From CBDCYH01 sp965224105 (GTDB lineage: Bacteria; Bacteroidota; Rhodothermia; Rhodothermales; JABDKH01): a stretch of DNA of 64,000 nt. The position numbers and the translations under genes were made by a program. Location of the stretch: NCBI GenBank assembly GCA_965224105.1, contig CBDCYH010000002.1, positions 1,302,001 through 1,366,000 of the forward strand. The letters are read 5' to 3'. Below are positions 32,841 through 41,480 of this stretch, piece after piece. The first letter of the stretch is position 1. Every line of letters begins with the position of its first letter. The notes under the pieces were generated by a model. It was not told where the DNA came from and ran no database searches. It saw only the letters and a program-made list of their open reading frames with translations.

Positions 32841-34991
32841 CGGTCCCGCCAGGTGTCGGTCAAAGTATTCGATCATCTTGCCAAACAGGTAGCGATCGTA
32901 ATGCCGCTCTCGGCTCCATCCATGCGTCGCACCGGGTGCAAACGCAAAGTCGAAGTCCTTGCCCTGTTTGATCAGTTCTTCAGCTAACACAGCCGTCGTT
33001 TTGAACGGTACCACATGGTCCTGCATGCCGTGGATGAACAGGAGTTTGTCCTCGAGATTCGCCGCATACTTCAGTGCTTTTCTTTCGAAGATCTCGGGAT
33101 GTGTCTGGGGGCGTCGTACAATCGCGACATCGTCGGTGCCGAAGAACATGGGATCAACAGCCGCCGCTGCAGCAACACCGACCTGGAATAATCCCGGCTT
33201 CATCAGCAGAGAATAAACAGAGAGCGTTCCACCATAACTGCTGCCCCAGATGCCGATGCGATTGGGATCGACATAAGCCAGTGACTCCATGTAGGCAACC
33301 GCGCTCGCATAATCCTCAATGTCCTGACCAGCAAAGCCAAGCAGGAACTCTTCACGGAATGCCCGGCCATAGCCGTTGCTACCACGCGAATCCACCTGCA
33401 CGATGATGTATCCTCTCTTGACCAACAGCTGCTGTACGAGACTGTAGTTGCCGGCCCAGCGGTTCCTCGCCGTGTTCGAATACACCGGCCCAAACAGCAC
33501 CGGATACTTGGTGCCGGGCTGCATGTTGGTGGGCTTCAGAATCCGCGCGTGCAGTGTGTAGTCGTCAACAAGACTGGGGAAGCTAACATATTCCGCAGCC
33601 GACCAGGTTCGCTCCGTGAAAGCGGGCAATGGCGAGTGGGTTATTCGCGTTGCATCACCACCGTCGCTGCTTACCACGTAAAGCTCGGTCGGTGAGATGT
33701 CGTTACTGTGCATGAACGCCAGGTGCCGGCCATCCGGTGATGGGTAGCCAGTGTTCCGACCAGCAAGGCGGGTCACCTGCTCGGGATCGCCACCGGACAC
33801 AGCCAGCCGATACACATGTTGTTCGTACGAGTTGACGCCGTTACCGGAATAAAATAGCGCATCACCAGCAATGGTTGGGGCAGACAACACATCGTAGGAC
33901 GGATCTGTAAGTAGCCGCGGACGATCTTTGGACGGTGAGGTGTCGATCGAATACAGGCCGTAACGATCACCCATGTCGCTTAAGAAGATGACATGATCAC
34001 CATCCGGATGCCAGGTAGATGCAAACGACGTGTACATGCGGGTTTCTCGGACACCTCGCCAAAGCTCGCGCGGTTTGGTTTCTCCCGGTGCAACGACGAA
34101 CAGCTTGCGTTCAACAGCGGTGTCGGATGCAATATCAACCAGCAGAGCACCGCCCGGTGACCAGTTGAAGTCGATGACCTGGTTGGCGACCGGGTCTGGC
34201 AAGTCGAGGTAGGTAATGTCGCTGCTTTGTATATCGAGCAGACCAACCCTGCGAATCTCGTTCGGATCGCCTGGGTACCCTCGGCGCACCTCATTGGGAT
34301 TGGTTTCGGAAGCGAGGTAATCCGGGAACGGCACCTTGTGCATCTCGCGTCTGTCAACGACGTGAATCGCGACTGTCTTGCCATCCGGTGACCACTTGTA
34401 CGTTGGCCCACTCCAGATGCCCGGACCGATTTCGCGTTCCGGTCGGCTGTACCGCCCCTTGCGTAAGTTCGAGACGCTTGCGATACCGATCTCGGTGAGC
34501 TGCCGATTCTGTTTGGAGGGGAAGTCAGCCAGCCACAGGTCACCGCTTTGAATATACGCCGCCTGGTTGCCACCTGGTGATGGCGCCAGGTTGTGTGCGC
34601 CCGACTCGACGGGCATTAACTGGACATCCGTTCCTTCTCTAAGTGATGTCTGCCATAGGTTGCTCCCACGCAGGCTGACGATTGTGTTCGCGTCGGTCCA
34701 TATAATATTGCGTACTGATGCGGATTCCGCATTGGAATGGAGGCGTACTTCCTTACCGTCGCTTGTTGATACCCAGAGGCCGCGCCCGGGTACTCCCGGT
34801 TCACTCCAGGAAAAGGCAAAGTGTTCGCTGTCCGGTGCCCATGCAGGCCGGGACGGAGTTGTCCCGGTTAGTTTTGGTGTTGCAAACAGATCATCAAGCG
34901 TGAGCTCACTTTCCTGTGCTGTGGTTGGTGCTGGCATCGCCGTGAGTATGAATGCCACCACCCATGTTCGCCAAAGAGAGACCTGCTGCAT
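32823..34991 (-). CDS. S9-family prolyl oligopeptidase/dipeptidyl peptidase
   Basis: 722 residues from the ATG at 34991, which opens a signal peptide (MQQVSLWRTWVVAFILTAMPAPTTAQ). N-terminal beta propeller with repeated strand motifs (RPAWAPDSEHFAFSWSEPG, PSPGGNQAAYIQSGDLWLAD, YKWSPDGKTVAIHVV). C-terminal alpha/beta hydrolase with the nucleophile in GIWGSSYGGTLSVY, Asp in FIHGMQDHVVPF and His in ATHGWSRERHYDRY. Cleaves peptides, often after proline; DPP IV-like. The last few codons and the stop lie in an attC remnant, so the original C-terminus may have been altered. Confidence 0.92.
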   Translation of the reverse strand: MQQVSLWRTWVVAFILTAMPAPTTAQESELTLDDLFATPKLTGTTPSRPAWAPDSEHFAFSWSEPGVPGRGLWVSTSDGKEVRLHSNAESASVRNIIWTDANTIVSLRGSNLWQTSLREGTDVQLMPVESGAHNLAPSPGGNQAAYIQSGDLWLADFPSKQNRQLTEIGIASVSNLRKGRYSRPEREIGPGIWSGPTYKWSPDGKTVAIHVVDRREMHKVPFPDYLASETNPNEVRRGYPGDPNEIRRVGLLDIQSSDITYLDLPDPVANQVIDFNWSPGGALLVDIASDTAVERKLFVVAPGETKPRELWRGVRETRMYTSFASTWHPDGDHVIFLSDMGDRYGLYSIDTSPSKDRPRLLTDPSYDVLSAPTIAGDALFYSGNGVNSYEQHVYRLAVSGGDPEQVTRLAGRNTGYPSPDGRHLAFMHSNDISPTELYVVSSDGGDATRITHSPLPAFTERTWSAAEYVSFPSLVDDYTLHARILKPTNMQPGTKYPVLFGPVYSNTARNRWAGNYSLVQQLLVKRGYIIVQVDSRGSNGYGRAFREEFLLGFAGQDIEDYASAVAYMESLAYVDPNRIGIWGSSYGGTLSVYSLLMKPGLFQVGVAAAAAVDPMFFGTDDVAIVRRPQTHPEIFERKALKYAANLEDKLLFIHGMQDHVVPFKTTAVLAEELIKQGKDFDFAFAPGATHGWSRERHYDRYLFGKMIEYFDRHLAGPLVQGR

Positions 34992-35298
34992 TTGTTCGTC
35001 TTGAAAATGTTCGGGGCAAGATAACAAGGCGGATTTACACAACTATACTCTCTGACTCCTCCCCCCATCACAATTAAAAAAATCATAACCCTGGTGCTCC
35101 TTGGCCTTATTCCTACCATCGCTAGGCACATCGTAGGCCATGGAAACTTCAATGACCTGGTGATTTAGCGAGTTGCTTGCTCTACTTGTCGCAGGAGCAA
35201 CATACCACTTCGGACCCATCTACGATCACTTCACGGTACAAGACACACCGGATAGCTAGCCAGCCATTAACTTCCTCCATTATCCGTATTGCGCGACG

Positions 35299-36114
35299 AT
35301 GGTGCTTTGCCGAAAATGCCTGGTTTTCCTTTGCGTGTTCTTATTCGGATGCGATGCTGCAGATCAGGTGGTCGAAAGGGATGCACCCGTAAAAGTCGCG
35401 AGCCGGGTCCTGCTCGAGAATCAGTCGAACCACTCCGGTGTTCTGCTGAAATTCCTGGATCAGCACGGCTTTACGGTCTCGGATGACAGCGGCTTCTTCG
35501 ATACGGGTCATTTCCAGCCCGATGAACCGGTACCAGACGGTGCATACGCAGTGAGGGTTGTCTATCCATACTTTGAAACGAAGGACACAACTGTGACAAT
35601 CGTATCAGGCGAGTTCGATCCACCCTTTCAAATTAGGTTAACACAGCTTGCTCGGTTCTGGGTCGAGCCCGGAGACACCACCGGTGTTATCGGATCTGCG
35701 GGTCGCATTCGGGGGTATGTTGAAAACCTGTCAGATTCGTTGCTAAGCCTAATCATGCCGGGCGAGCAGAATCGCTTTGCCATTCGCCCCTACCGACAGA
35801 GCTGGCCCGAAGCAAGCTGCGTTTATTGCCAACATTTAGTTTCAAGCGTGCAAGGCGTAACAAGCGGAGTTGTAGTGTCTCCAGGATCAACTAGTGACGC
35901 CGAATCATTTTCATTTAACTACATCGCCGGTTGTCCCATAAATCGCTGCGTAAGACCGGGAGCATACGACGTTTACTTTGCTGTTGGAGACGTGCAGGTT
36001 TTCGGTGACTACTTCGGAGTGCCTCTTGACCCAAGTCAGCGGGAGCTGCAGGCGACGTTGTTCGAAAAACCGGAATTGATTTCTTCGGCGAGGGTGCTAC
36101 TGCTAGATCCATGA
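35299..36114 (+). CDS. Lipoprotein of unknown function
   Basis: 271 residues. Lipobox FLFGC at the end of the signal (MVLCRKCLVFLCVFLFGC). The mature part is beta-rich: a first domain resembling a carboxypeptidase-regulatory sandwich (ASRVLLENQSNHSGVLLKFL, GAYAVRVVYPYFETKDTTVTI) and a second with CVYCQHLVSS and CPINRCVRPG. No family recognised. Starts a run of four or five small plus-strand genes; the next ATG overlaps its stop (atga). Confidence 0.65.
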   Translation: MVLCRKCLVFLCVFLFGCDAADQVVERDAPVKVASRVLLENQSNHSGVLLKFLDQHGFTVSDDSGFFDTGHFQPDEPVPDGAYAVRVVYPYFETKDTTVTIVSGEFDPPFQIRLTQLARFWVEPGDTTGVIGSAGRIRGYVENLSDSLLSLIMPGEQNRFAIRPYRQSWPEASCVYCQHLVSSVQGVTSGVVVSPGSTSDAESFSFNYIAGCPINRCVRPGAYDVYFAVGDVQVFGDYFGVPLDPSQRELQATLFEKPELISSARVLLLDP

Positions 36115-36470
36115 TTGGAGGAAAACATAACCTGGACGCAACGCTACGAACTATATCCATTCTAACTCTTGTGGTTTGCTGTTCGGGATGTGCGCTGCTC
36201 CGAGGCGGTCCTACGGCAGACGATGTGGCCTGGGCACGCTCGGTCTTGGCTCAGACGGATCGTGTTTACAGTGCTAGCGTCAGTTATGACGGATCCCCAA
36301 CCGAGGAGGGTTGCGCGATGCGAACGATGTTGGAAGCACCCGATGCAGCGAAGGAGTTCGCTCGGCTTTTCTCGGTTGCTGGTCCAGCAGGCCAAGCATA
36401 TGCAATGGTCGGGATTTGCAACAAAATTCAATTGGTACACGCGGTTGTGGACGGACATCTTCATGTCTGA
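36111..36470 (+). CDS. Small lipoprotein of unknown function
   Basis: 119 residues with a lipobox VVCCSGC near residue 27. The rest is partly helical (ADDVAWARSVLAQTDRVYSASVS, TMLEAPDAAKEFARLFSVAG). Start codon overlaps the previous stop by four bases, suggesting co-translation. No family recognised. Confidence 0.55.
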   Translation: MIGGKHNLDATLRTISILTLVVCCSGCALLRGGPTADDVAWARSVLAQTDRVYSASVSYDGSPTEEGCAMRTMLEAPDAAKEFARLFSVAGPAGQAYAMVGICNKIQLVHAVVDGHLHV

Positions 36471-36625
36471 CATTCAGCAAAACATTCTGCAGGTGATCAA
36501 GCAGCGATGTGAATCCGCTTAGACCTTGAACAGCCCAACCATAGCCACCCGTCAACGCCTGCATCGCCCGTCGATGCTCGGTATATTGAGGCGTCCACAC
36601 GATACTCAACTCTTGCAGGCTTGCT

Positions 36626-37245
36626 GTGAAAGTCAGTACCTCAGCCATAGTTTTGTGCGTTTTTTTTCGTCATGCAAGACGGAGCCCGCAGATCCCGTTC
36701 AAACTTCTGTGACCCTGCCATTGAACGATTCGCTTGCATACGTCGTCCCGGAGCGCAAGTGGGGTAATATTGAGTTTTACAATGACTCACAAAGAGATAC
36801 TGTAGAGTCGATTCTCACTTACCGGAAGGCATACGACGACCAGCGACGCCAGGAGAAGAAGGCGCCCGGCAAATTCGTGAATGAGTTGCGGCCGACGCTG
36901 ATCTTTCTTGACTCTGTGAATGTGATTGATCGAATTGCGGAGACCGTAAATGGCACGCGGCTCGAACGTCTTTACACATCAAGCAACCAGGAAACGGCCG
37001 AACTTGTGTCGGAAGGATTCGCCATCCGCCTCAAGAATAACGCGTACCTGTACGGATTAGGTAATGAGGTAGTGGTCGATTATTTGAGCGCGACTGCTTC
37101 GGATGAACCGTCATACAAAGCGTTGGCCGAGGCCTTGGCCCGCTTGAGCGTTGGTGAAGGTTTGTTTTTAGTCGACTGGCAATTGAAGTGGATTCTCTTT
37201 CCTGATGTAGAGAATTCGAGAGTTAGTGCCTGGCTGCCGAAGTGA
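36626..37245 (+). pseudogene. Lipoprotein gene out of frame at an 8-T tract
   Basis: A GTG at 36626 opens a lipoprotein signal, MKVSTSAIVLCVFF, which runs into eight T residues (36660-36667). The main frame after the tract begins SSCKTEPADPVQTSVTLPL, so one added T would give the lipobox VFFSSC and a complete lipoprotein of about 206 residues. The downstream frame is long and coherent (RKWGNIEFYNDSQRDTVES..., PTLIFLDSVNVIDRIAETVNG..., SVGEGLFLVDWQLKWILFP). Alternative: an intact but signal-less protein from 36526 or 36574. Could be phase variation, decay, or a homopolymer sequencing error. Confidence 0.6.
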
Positions 37246-37249
37246 TGCT

Positions 37250-37669
37250 ATGAATCGACCAAACATCATAAAACGAGTAACACTCCTTCTCGTGTTCGCT
37301 TGCGTGGGATGTAACCAGGGAAACGAATTACCGTCGTGCGATGACGAGCCGTTCGGATGCTTCGTTCATCCGGTAATAATCAACGAGACAAATCAAAGCG
37401 TTCGGATTGAGGCCGACGCAAACCTCTCGACCACGGAATGGGTCGTTGCTGCTGGCGATAGTATTTCATCCTGCCACACGTTCGGAAGCGCGACACTGAT
37501 CATTGCTCGACCGCCCGGCGAAGTTCCGTTTCGTGCGCTGTCGCTTGCCGATAGCACTGTGATCGCGTCTACAACATGCAGCTTTCGACGTACGGATAGC
37601 AATCCTGGGTGCCCGTTTCGGGTCGTGCTGCTCTCGTCGTCGTCATTGGTTTGTGACAACTGGGAATAA
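37250..37669 (+). CDS. Small lipoprotein of unknown function
   Basis: 139 residues from the ATG at 37250 (MNRPNIIKRVTLLLVFACVGC, Cys21). Mature part has four to six further cysteines (SCDDEPFGCFVHP, SISSCHTF, STTCSFRR, GCPF, VCDNWE), so disulfides are likely if the protein is periplasmic or surface exposed. Starts four bases after the previous stop. No family recognised. Confidence 0.58.
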   Translation: MNRPNIIKRVTLLLVFACVGCNQGNELPSCDDEPFGCFVHPVIINETNQSVRIEADANLSTTEWVVAAGDSISSCHTFGSATLIIARPPGEVPFRALSLADSTVIASTTCSFRRTDSNPGCPFRVVLLSSSSLVCDNWE

Positions 37670-37793
37670 GAAGCCAGAATCTGGCTACAAACCTATCATG
37701 GCCACATTCCGCCGGCCTCCCGCAACACCTTTTTCGCCCAATAAATCTTATTATTCCAGCGTTAAAGGCATACCCACATCAAATGGTGCAAAA

Positions 37794-38885
37794 GTGAAAA
37801 AGGCCGAATGTATTCTAGTGGCTATCATCGCCTGTGTTCTGTTCGTGCCCACCGCTTCGGGCCAGAACCAGGAATTGCCGCAACGTGTCCGTCCTGATGT
37901 TGCGTTCGTCTTAGACGAGTTGTGCGACACGCAATTTGACCTGCCAAAGACGCAGTTTATAAAAGAAGGATACCTGGAGGCGGTGCGGCCGATCGCGGAA
38001 GCAGTCCGCACATTAGTCGGTAGAAATGCGGAAGGCATGGAAAGACTACGACAGGCATACCCAAACTACAACGAGGAGGCGCTCACAAAAAAATATACAG
38101 GCCTTGCCGTTGCGTCGCTGGTTTTGAAATGCGACAACGCGCGCGAGCAGATGTACACAAGCCTCGGGGCTGATCCCCAACCAAATCCCTCACTGGTCTT
38201 TATTCGGGATAGGGTAGAGGCTGCGTTTGAATCAGCCGGTGACTACGACTCTCTCACCAGGCAACAGCGTCAAGAGTTTGCAGACACTATCGAAGAATGG
38301 TCCGTCCCATATGTTGGCGACGATCTACAGCGTCAGTCAGAATACCTGGCGTACATGCTTGATTCGTCTGAGGCCTACCGCGTATACAAACTGCGCATGG
38401 CAGCCGAAAAGTCGCTCGAGCCTGAGACGATTATAGACTCTTTCGACGAAAACATCTCGCAGCTGCTGGATGTCGCATCATCAGTCACTGACGGGAGTGC
38501 CCTCGCAAATTCTAGCGAACTGTGGGAAATAATCATCCGTGGCGCTGAGGCAGAAGGATACACCGTTTTTACGAATGCGGTGTCAGATATGAGCGACACT
38601 GTCGGATTTGTATCAGACGTTGAGACATGGTATGCTGGAACGGAGATAGTCTTTATCGTATTCGTAAATAAGATGGCGAAGGCAAATCCATTCCTTTCAA
38701 TGGGAAACGGCAGAGGAAGTCAAGGCCGGATGAGCACGTTCTTTAAACGTATGCCCGAATTTGAAGACAGTAAATACAAGATTTATTCCGGGAAATTTAC
38801 GATCCCCAAGACCGGGGACATGTGGCTTGCCGTCGGTAATAGAGGGTGGCTCATCAGCGGTCGTCTGGTTGGCTTGCAGAAATAG
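37794..38885 (+). CDS. Secreted protein of unknown function
   Basis: 363 residues from the GTG at 37794, which opens a clear signal peptide (MKKAECILVAIIACVLFVPTASGQ); the longer frame from 37653 is not supported. The mature protein is mostly alpha-helical (ELCDTQFDLPKTQFIKEGYLEAVRPIAEAVR..., YVGDDLQRQSEYLAYML...) with a shorter C-terminal beta part. No family recognised. Last in the run of plus-strand genes from 35299. Confidence 0.6.
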   Translation: MKKAECILVAIIACVLFVPTASGQNQELPQRVRPDVAFVLDELCDTQFDLPKTQFIKEGYLEAVRPIAEAVRTLVGRNAEGMERLRQAYPNYNEEALTKKYTGLAVASLVLKCDNAREQMYTSLGADPQPNPSLVFIRDRVEAAFESAGDYDSLTRQQRQEFADTIEEWSVPYVGDDLQRQSEYLAYMLDSSEAYRVYKLRMAAEKSLEPETIIDSFDENISQLLDVASSVTDGSALANSSELWEIIIRGAEAEGYTVFTNAVSDMSDTVGFVSDVETWYAGTEIVFIVFVNKMAKANPFLSMGNGRGSQGRMSTFFKRMPEFEDSKYKIYSGKFTIPKTGDMWLAVGNRGWLISGRLVGLQK

Positions 38886-38973
38886 TCGCAGACTCGGGCA
38901 GAGAATAGACAACGAAAGTTTGCGGTGAAACTTTCCGCGTGTATCAACTAGCGCTGCGTCAATTCACTAGTGG

Positions 38974-39561
38974 CTACATCGAGTCGATTGTTCTCGACAC
39001 CACGTTGTAGGCCGCCCAGATCTGAGCCGCGGGTGCTTCTGCTCGAATACTTGTTGCTATCCCTATCAAGGTCGTGGTCAGAAAGGAAGCCATCTCATCG
39101 AGATCAGCTGCAGCGTCGATTTCGCCTGCTCGTCTGGCGTTCTCAAGAGCGTTTCGAAAGGTGTGGGTTAGTCGTGCAAAATAAGCGTCGATGTAACGAC
39201 CACACACCGGATCCAGTGCGCCACGTTCGGCGGCGGTATTGCACATCAAACATCCAAGTCCTCGATAGCGTCCTTCACTTGCTTTAGCGTATCCATAAAA
39301 CGCAGATCGTATTTCCTCAATGCTCGCTTCGGGAGCCTCTACGCCTTCAAGCACGCGTGTCAGCTGTTTAGCGTCGTAGTGTTCAAGTGCGGCCTCGAAC
39401 AAACCCTGCTTGGATCCGAACTCGGCGTACATACTCTTGCGATTTACGCCGAGTGCCTCCACGAGCTCTGCAGTGCTCGTGCCGTTAAAACCCTGGCGAC
39501 GAAACAGCTCCACGGCTTTATCCAGTAGCGCGAGTCGGTCGTACCCTTTCGGCATTCCCAT
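38974..39561 (-). CDS. TetR-family transcriptional regulator
   Basis: 195 residues. N-terminal HTH: LLDKAVELFRRQGFNGTSTAELVEALGVNRKSMYAEFGSKQGLFEAAL. A CLMCNTAAERG segment in the ligand domain is typical of the AcrR/LmrA-like branch. Divergent from the monooxygenase gene at 39670, with a 36-bp operator between, so it likely represses both genes and is released by an unknown ligand. Confidence 0.9.
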   Translation of the reverse strand: MGMPKGYDRLALLDKAVELFRRQGFNGTSTAELVEALGVNRKSMYAEFGSKQGLFEAALEHYDAKQLTRVLEGVEAPEASIEEIRSAFYGYAKASEGRYRGLGCLMCNTAAERGALDPVCGRYIDAYFARLTHTFRNALENARRAGEIDAAADLDEMASFLTTTLIGIATSIRAEAPAAQIWAAYNVVSRTIDSM

Positions 39562-39577
39562 ATTTTCTTCTTGGGTA

Positions 39578-39613
39578 TTGACTTAAGGTAACTGATCGAT
39601 TACCTTGAGTCAA
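39578..39613. promoter_or_regulatory. TetR operator (inverted repeat)
   Basis: ttgacttaaggtaa (39578-39591) faces ttaccttgagtcaa (39600-39613) with one mismatch in 14 and an 8-bp centre containing atcgat-like symmetry. Sits 17 bp upstream of the tetR start and 57 bp upstream of the monooxygenase ATG. Confidence 0.85.
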
Positions 39614-39669
39614 GCCGCCGTGTAGCGGTCAGTAATGTTGATTTCAGAATTAAAATAAGGAGGCCCGCC

Positions 39670-40038
39670 ATGGACAGCCAGCACATCACCGTCGTCTACA
39701 AATGGACGGCAAACCCCGGGAAGTTGGATGAGCTCACTTCGATCTACTCCGAAGTGGCAGACGCGATGAAGAAAAATGAACCCGGTGCCGAAGCGGTTCA
39801 CTGTTACGTAAGCGAAAAGGAGAATGCGCTTTATGTGCGGGATGAATTCAAAGACGCTGCGGCCCTCGGTTACCATCTACAGACCACCGCAGCAGGTCAT
39901 TTCCCCAGCCTTTTGTCTATCGCCGTCCCTGGTTCCTTCCTTTTCTTCGGCGACGTCCCCGATGAATTGAAAATAGGAATCGAACAAATGCAGCTCCCCG
40001 CAGAGTTTGGTACGCATACTACAGGGTTTGATAGGTAA
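39670..40038 (+). CDS. Antibiotic biosynthesis monooxygenase-domain protein
   Basis: 122 residues. ABM-type ferredoxin-like fold: ITVVYKWTANPGKLDELTSIYSEVADAMKKNEPGAEAVHCYVSEKENALYVRDEFKDAAALGYHLQ. Preceded by a strong ribosome-binding site, aaggagg, ten bases before the ATG. Often acts on quinones or other small aromatic molecules without cofactors. Regulated by the TetR gene through the shared operator region, perhaps in answer to such a compound. Confidence 0.82.
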   Translation: MDSQHITVVYKWTANPGKLDELTSIYSEVADAMKKNEPGAEAVHCYVSEKENALYVRDEFKDAAALGYHLQTTAAGHFPSLLSIAVPGSFLFFGDVPDELKIGIEQMQLPAEFGTHTTGFDR

Positions 40039-40116
40039 GGCGGCAGGTGATGATATCGGGTTGCAAAGCCCCGCGCCTCGTAGTTAATTGTCAGCTCCTC
40101 ACCCAACAGGAGCTCC

Positions 40117-40350
40117 ATGGCTGACTTTGCAGCGCTGGCAAATCAGATCTTGCCCTTCGGAGAAACGGCCGGCCCACCGGCGGTGACGGTGCTTCTGACG
40201 CAGGCGTCGCGTACTTCGTAGACCGTGCGCTGGATTCACCCTGTCCAACAATCTGCATGCATGTTGCTTGGCTGCGAGGTGGGGCCGACGTCTTCATTAT
40301 TGGCAGCCGCGATACCAGTTGCGATCGTAACCGGTAACTGTGAGGTGGGG
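40117..40350 (+). pseudogene. Remnant of a second gluconate-dehydrogenase/GMC operon
   Basis: From 40117 a frame reads ADFAALANQILPFGETAGPP, and from 40197 in another frame DAGVAYFVDRALD; both match the subunit 3 gene at 22762 (ADFQALTAQIIPSGETPG, EAGVVYFADLAL). From about 40255 the frame reads CMLLGCEVGPTSS followed by LLAAAIPVAIVTGNCEVGA, matching the GMC subunit (CMMFGCEVGAKSS). The missing middle (about 500 codons) is deleted. The remnant continues in frame into the methyltransferase gene. Confidence 0.8.
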
Positions 40351-40377
40351 GCCTTTTCAAAAACCTGCTCTTCACGC

Positions 40378-40809
40378 TTGGTTGTACCCGGGAGCGTTGC
40401 GTCTTTATACCACTGGCATTGGCAAGGGGGGAGCGACTGGTCCGGGCCACTCTTTGGTGTGGGCATTTTCTTCATAGTCTTTGGAGCGGCTATCTATGTC
40501 TGGTGTGTTTGGGATTTTGCAACCCGCGGAGGTGGCACACCCGCGCCGATTGATGCTCCGAAAAAATTGGTAGCGAGCGGTCCGTATGTCTACTCCCGAA
40601 ACCCGATGTACGTTGGCGTACTCGCAGCTATAATCGGATGGGCGGCGGCATTCGCATCCTCAAACCTGCTGCTCTACGGCATTGCTGTTGGGATCGGCTT
40701 CCACCTTTTCATAGTACTCTACGAAGAGCCTCACCTCTTGGACGAATTCGGCAACGAGTACGAGGCCTACCGCGCAGCAACCAACAGGTGGGTGCCCAAT
40801 GTGAGGTAA
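40378..40809 (+). CDS. Isoprenylcysteine carboxyl methyltransferase (ICMT)-family membrane protein
   Basis: About 143 residues from a TTG at 40378. Landmarks: GVGIFFIVFGAAIYVWCVWDFATRGGGTP, GPYVYSRNPMYVGV, and LYEEPHLLDEFGNEYEAYRAATNRWVP, as in the ICMT/PEMT-like family that methylates lipids or small molecules using AdoMet; SRNPMY and EE...YR bind the cofactor region. The usual N-terminus appears in a different frame just before (KNLLFTL, then VVPGSVASL), so a single-base shift may have damaged the start where the GMC remnant joins. The longer frame from 40225 includes remnant sequence. Confidence 0.75.
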   Translation: MVVPGSVASLYHWHWQGGSDWSGPLFGVGIFFIVFGAAIYVWCVWDFATRGGGTPAPIDAPKKLVASGPYVYSRNPMYVGVLAAIIGWAAAFASSNLLLYGIAVGIGFHLFIVLYEEPHLLDEFGNEYEAYRAATNRWVPNVR

Positions 40810-40872
40810 CGATACTGGTACTCCAGGAATTACCTACTTTCTTGACAATCAGGAACTGTAATCGATTCCGAT

Positions 40873-41403
40873 TTGAGTTGGATTCCTCTCCCCAAAACTA
40901 AGCAGCAGCGCGAGCCGTTTCGATTGCTGGGGTCTTTCCCGACGAGCCTGCGCGACCGGTACCAACGGACCCGGAATAGCCGCCTGGATCATTCACGGTT
41001 CTACAAACTTGTCCTGGACTTGTTTATTCTCGTCTTTGCCTTACGCGTCGGCACCGCGGTGATTCCGATGTTCAACGGGATGGGATTCACGGCCGCGTGG
41101 TATGGAGACGGTATCCTTTTACCTGAGGCGCAGGTCGTAGCGAGATTAGATCAACCCCGCCTTGTAATGTTCATCACGATCACCAGGGATGGCGTGGTGG
41201 AGTTTGATGGCCGTAAAGTTGAACCGAAGCACTGGAAGGAAATCATGGTGCGTCATAAGAGCATCATTCCAAAAACCAAGGCATTGTTTCTGGTCGATCG
41301 AGAGTGCAAGATGGAGGTTGTCATGGCAGTCCTTCAGGCAGCCCGGGAAGCGGGGATCGCCGAGGTAATTTTTGCGACAAGTCGGAGTGGTGACCGATTG
41401 TAG
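40873..41403 (+). CDS. ExbD/TolR-like protein (diverged)
   Basis: 176 residues; TTG start at 40873 uncertain. One transmembrane helix (KLVLDLFILVFALRVGTAVI), then a periplasmic domain LPEAQVVARL, ITRDGVVEFDGRKVEPKHWKEIM, ALFLVDRECKMEVVMAVLQAAREAGIAEVIFAT, which fits the ExbD fold including the aGi..v...T ending. No exbB/tonB nearby. Second orphan ExbD-like gene in the window. Confidence 0.6.
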   Translation: MSWIPLPKTKQQREPFRLLGSFPTSLRDRYQRTRNSRLDHSRFYKLVLDLFILVFALRVGTAVIPMFNGMGFTAAWYGDGILLPEAQVVARLDQPRLVMFITITRDGVVEFDGRKVEPKHWKEIMVRHKSIIPKTKALFLVDRECKMEVVMAVLQAAREAGIAEVIFATSRSGDRL

Positions 41404-41480
41404 CTTCTAGTGATGATACCCTAGCGAGTATGTCCGTCGTCGCGTATCATAACCCACTAGCTGTCAAACCAATACCGACC

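Noticed and set aside
36526..37245. A soluble protein starting at 36526
   Set aside because: The better reading is a lipoprotein signal in another frame just upstream of an 8-T tract; the 36526 start has no signal or ribosome-binding site.
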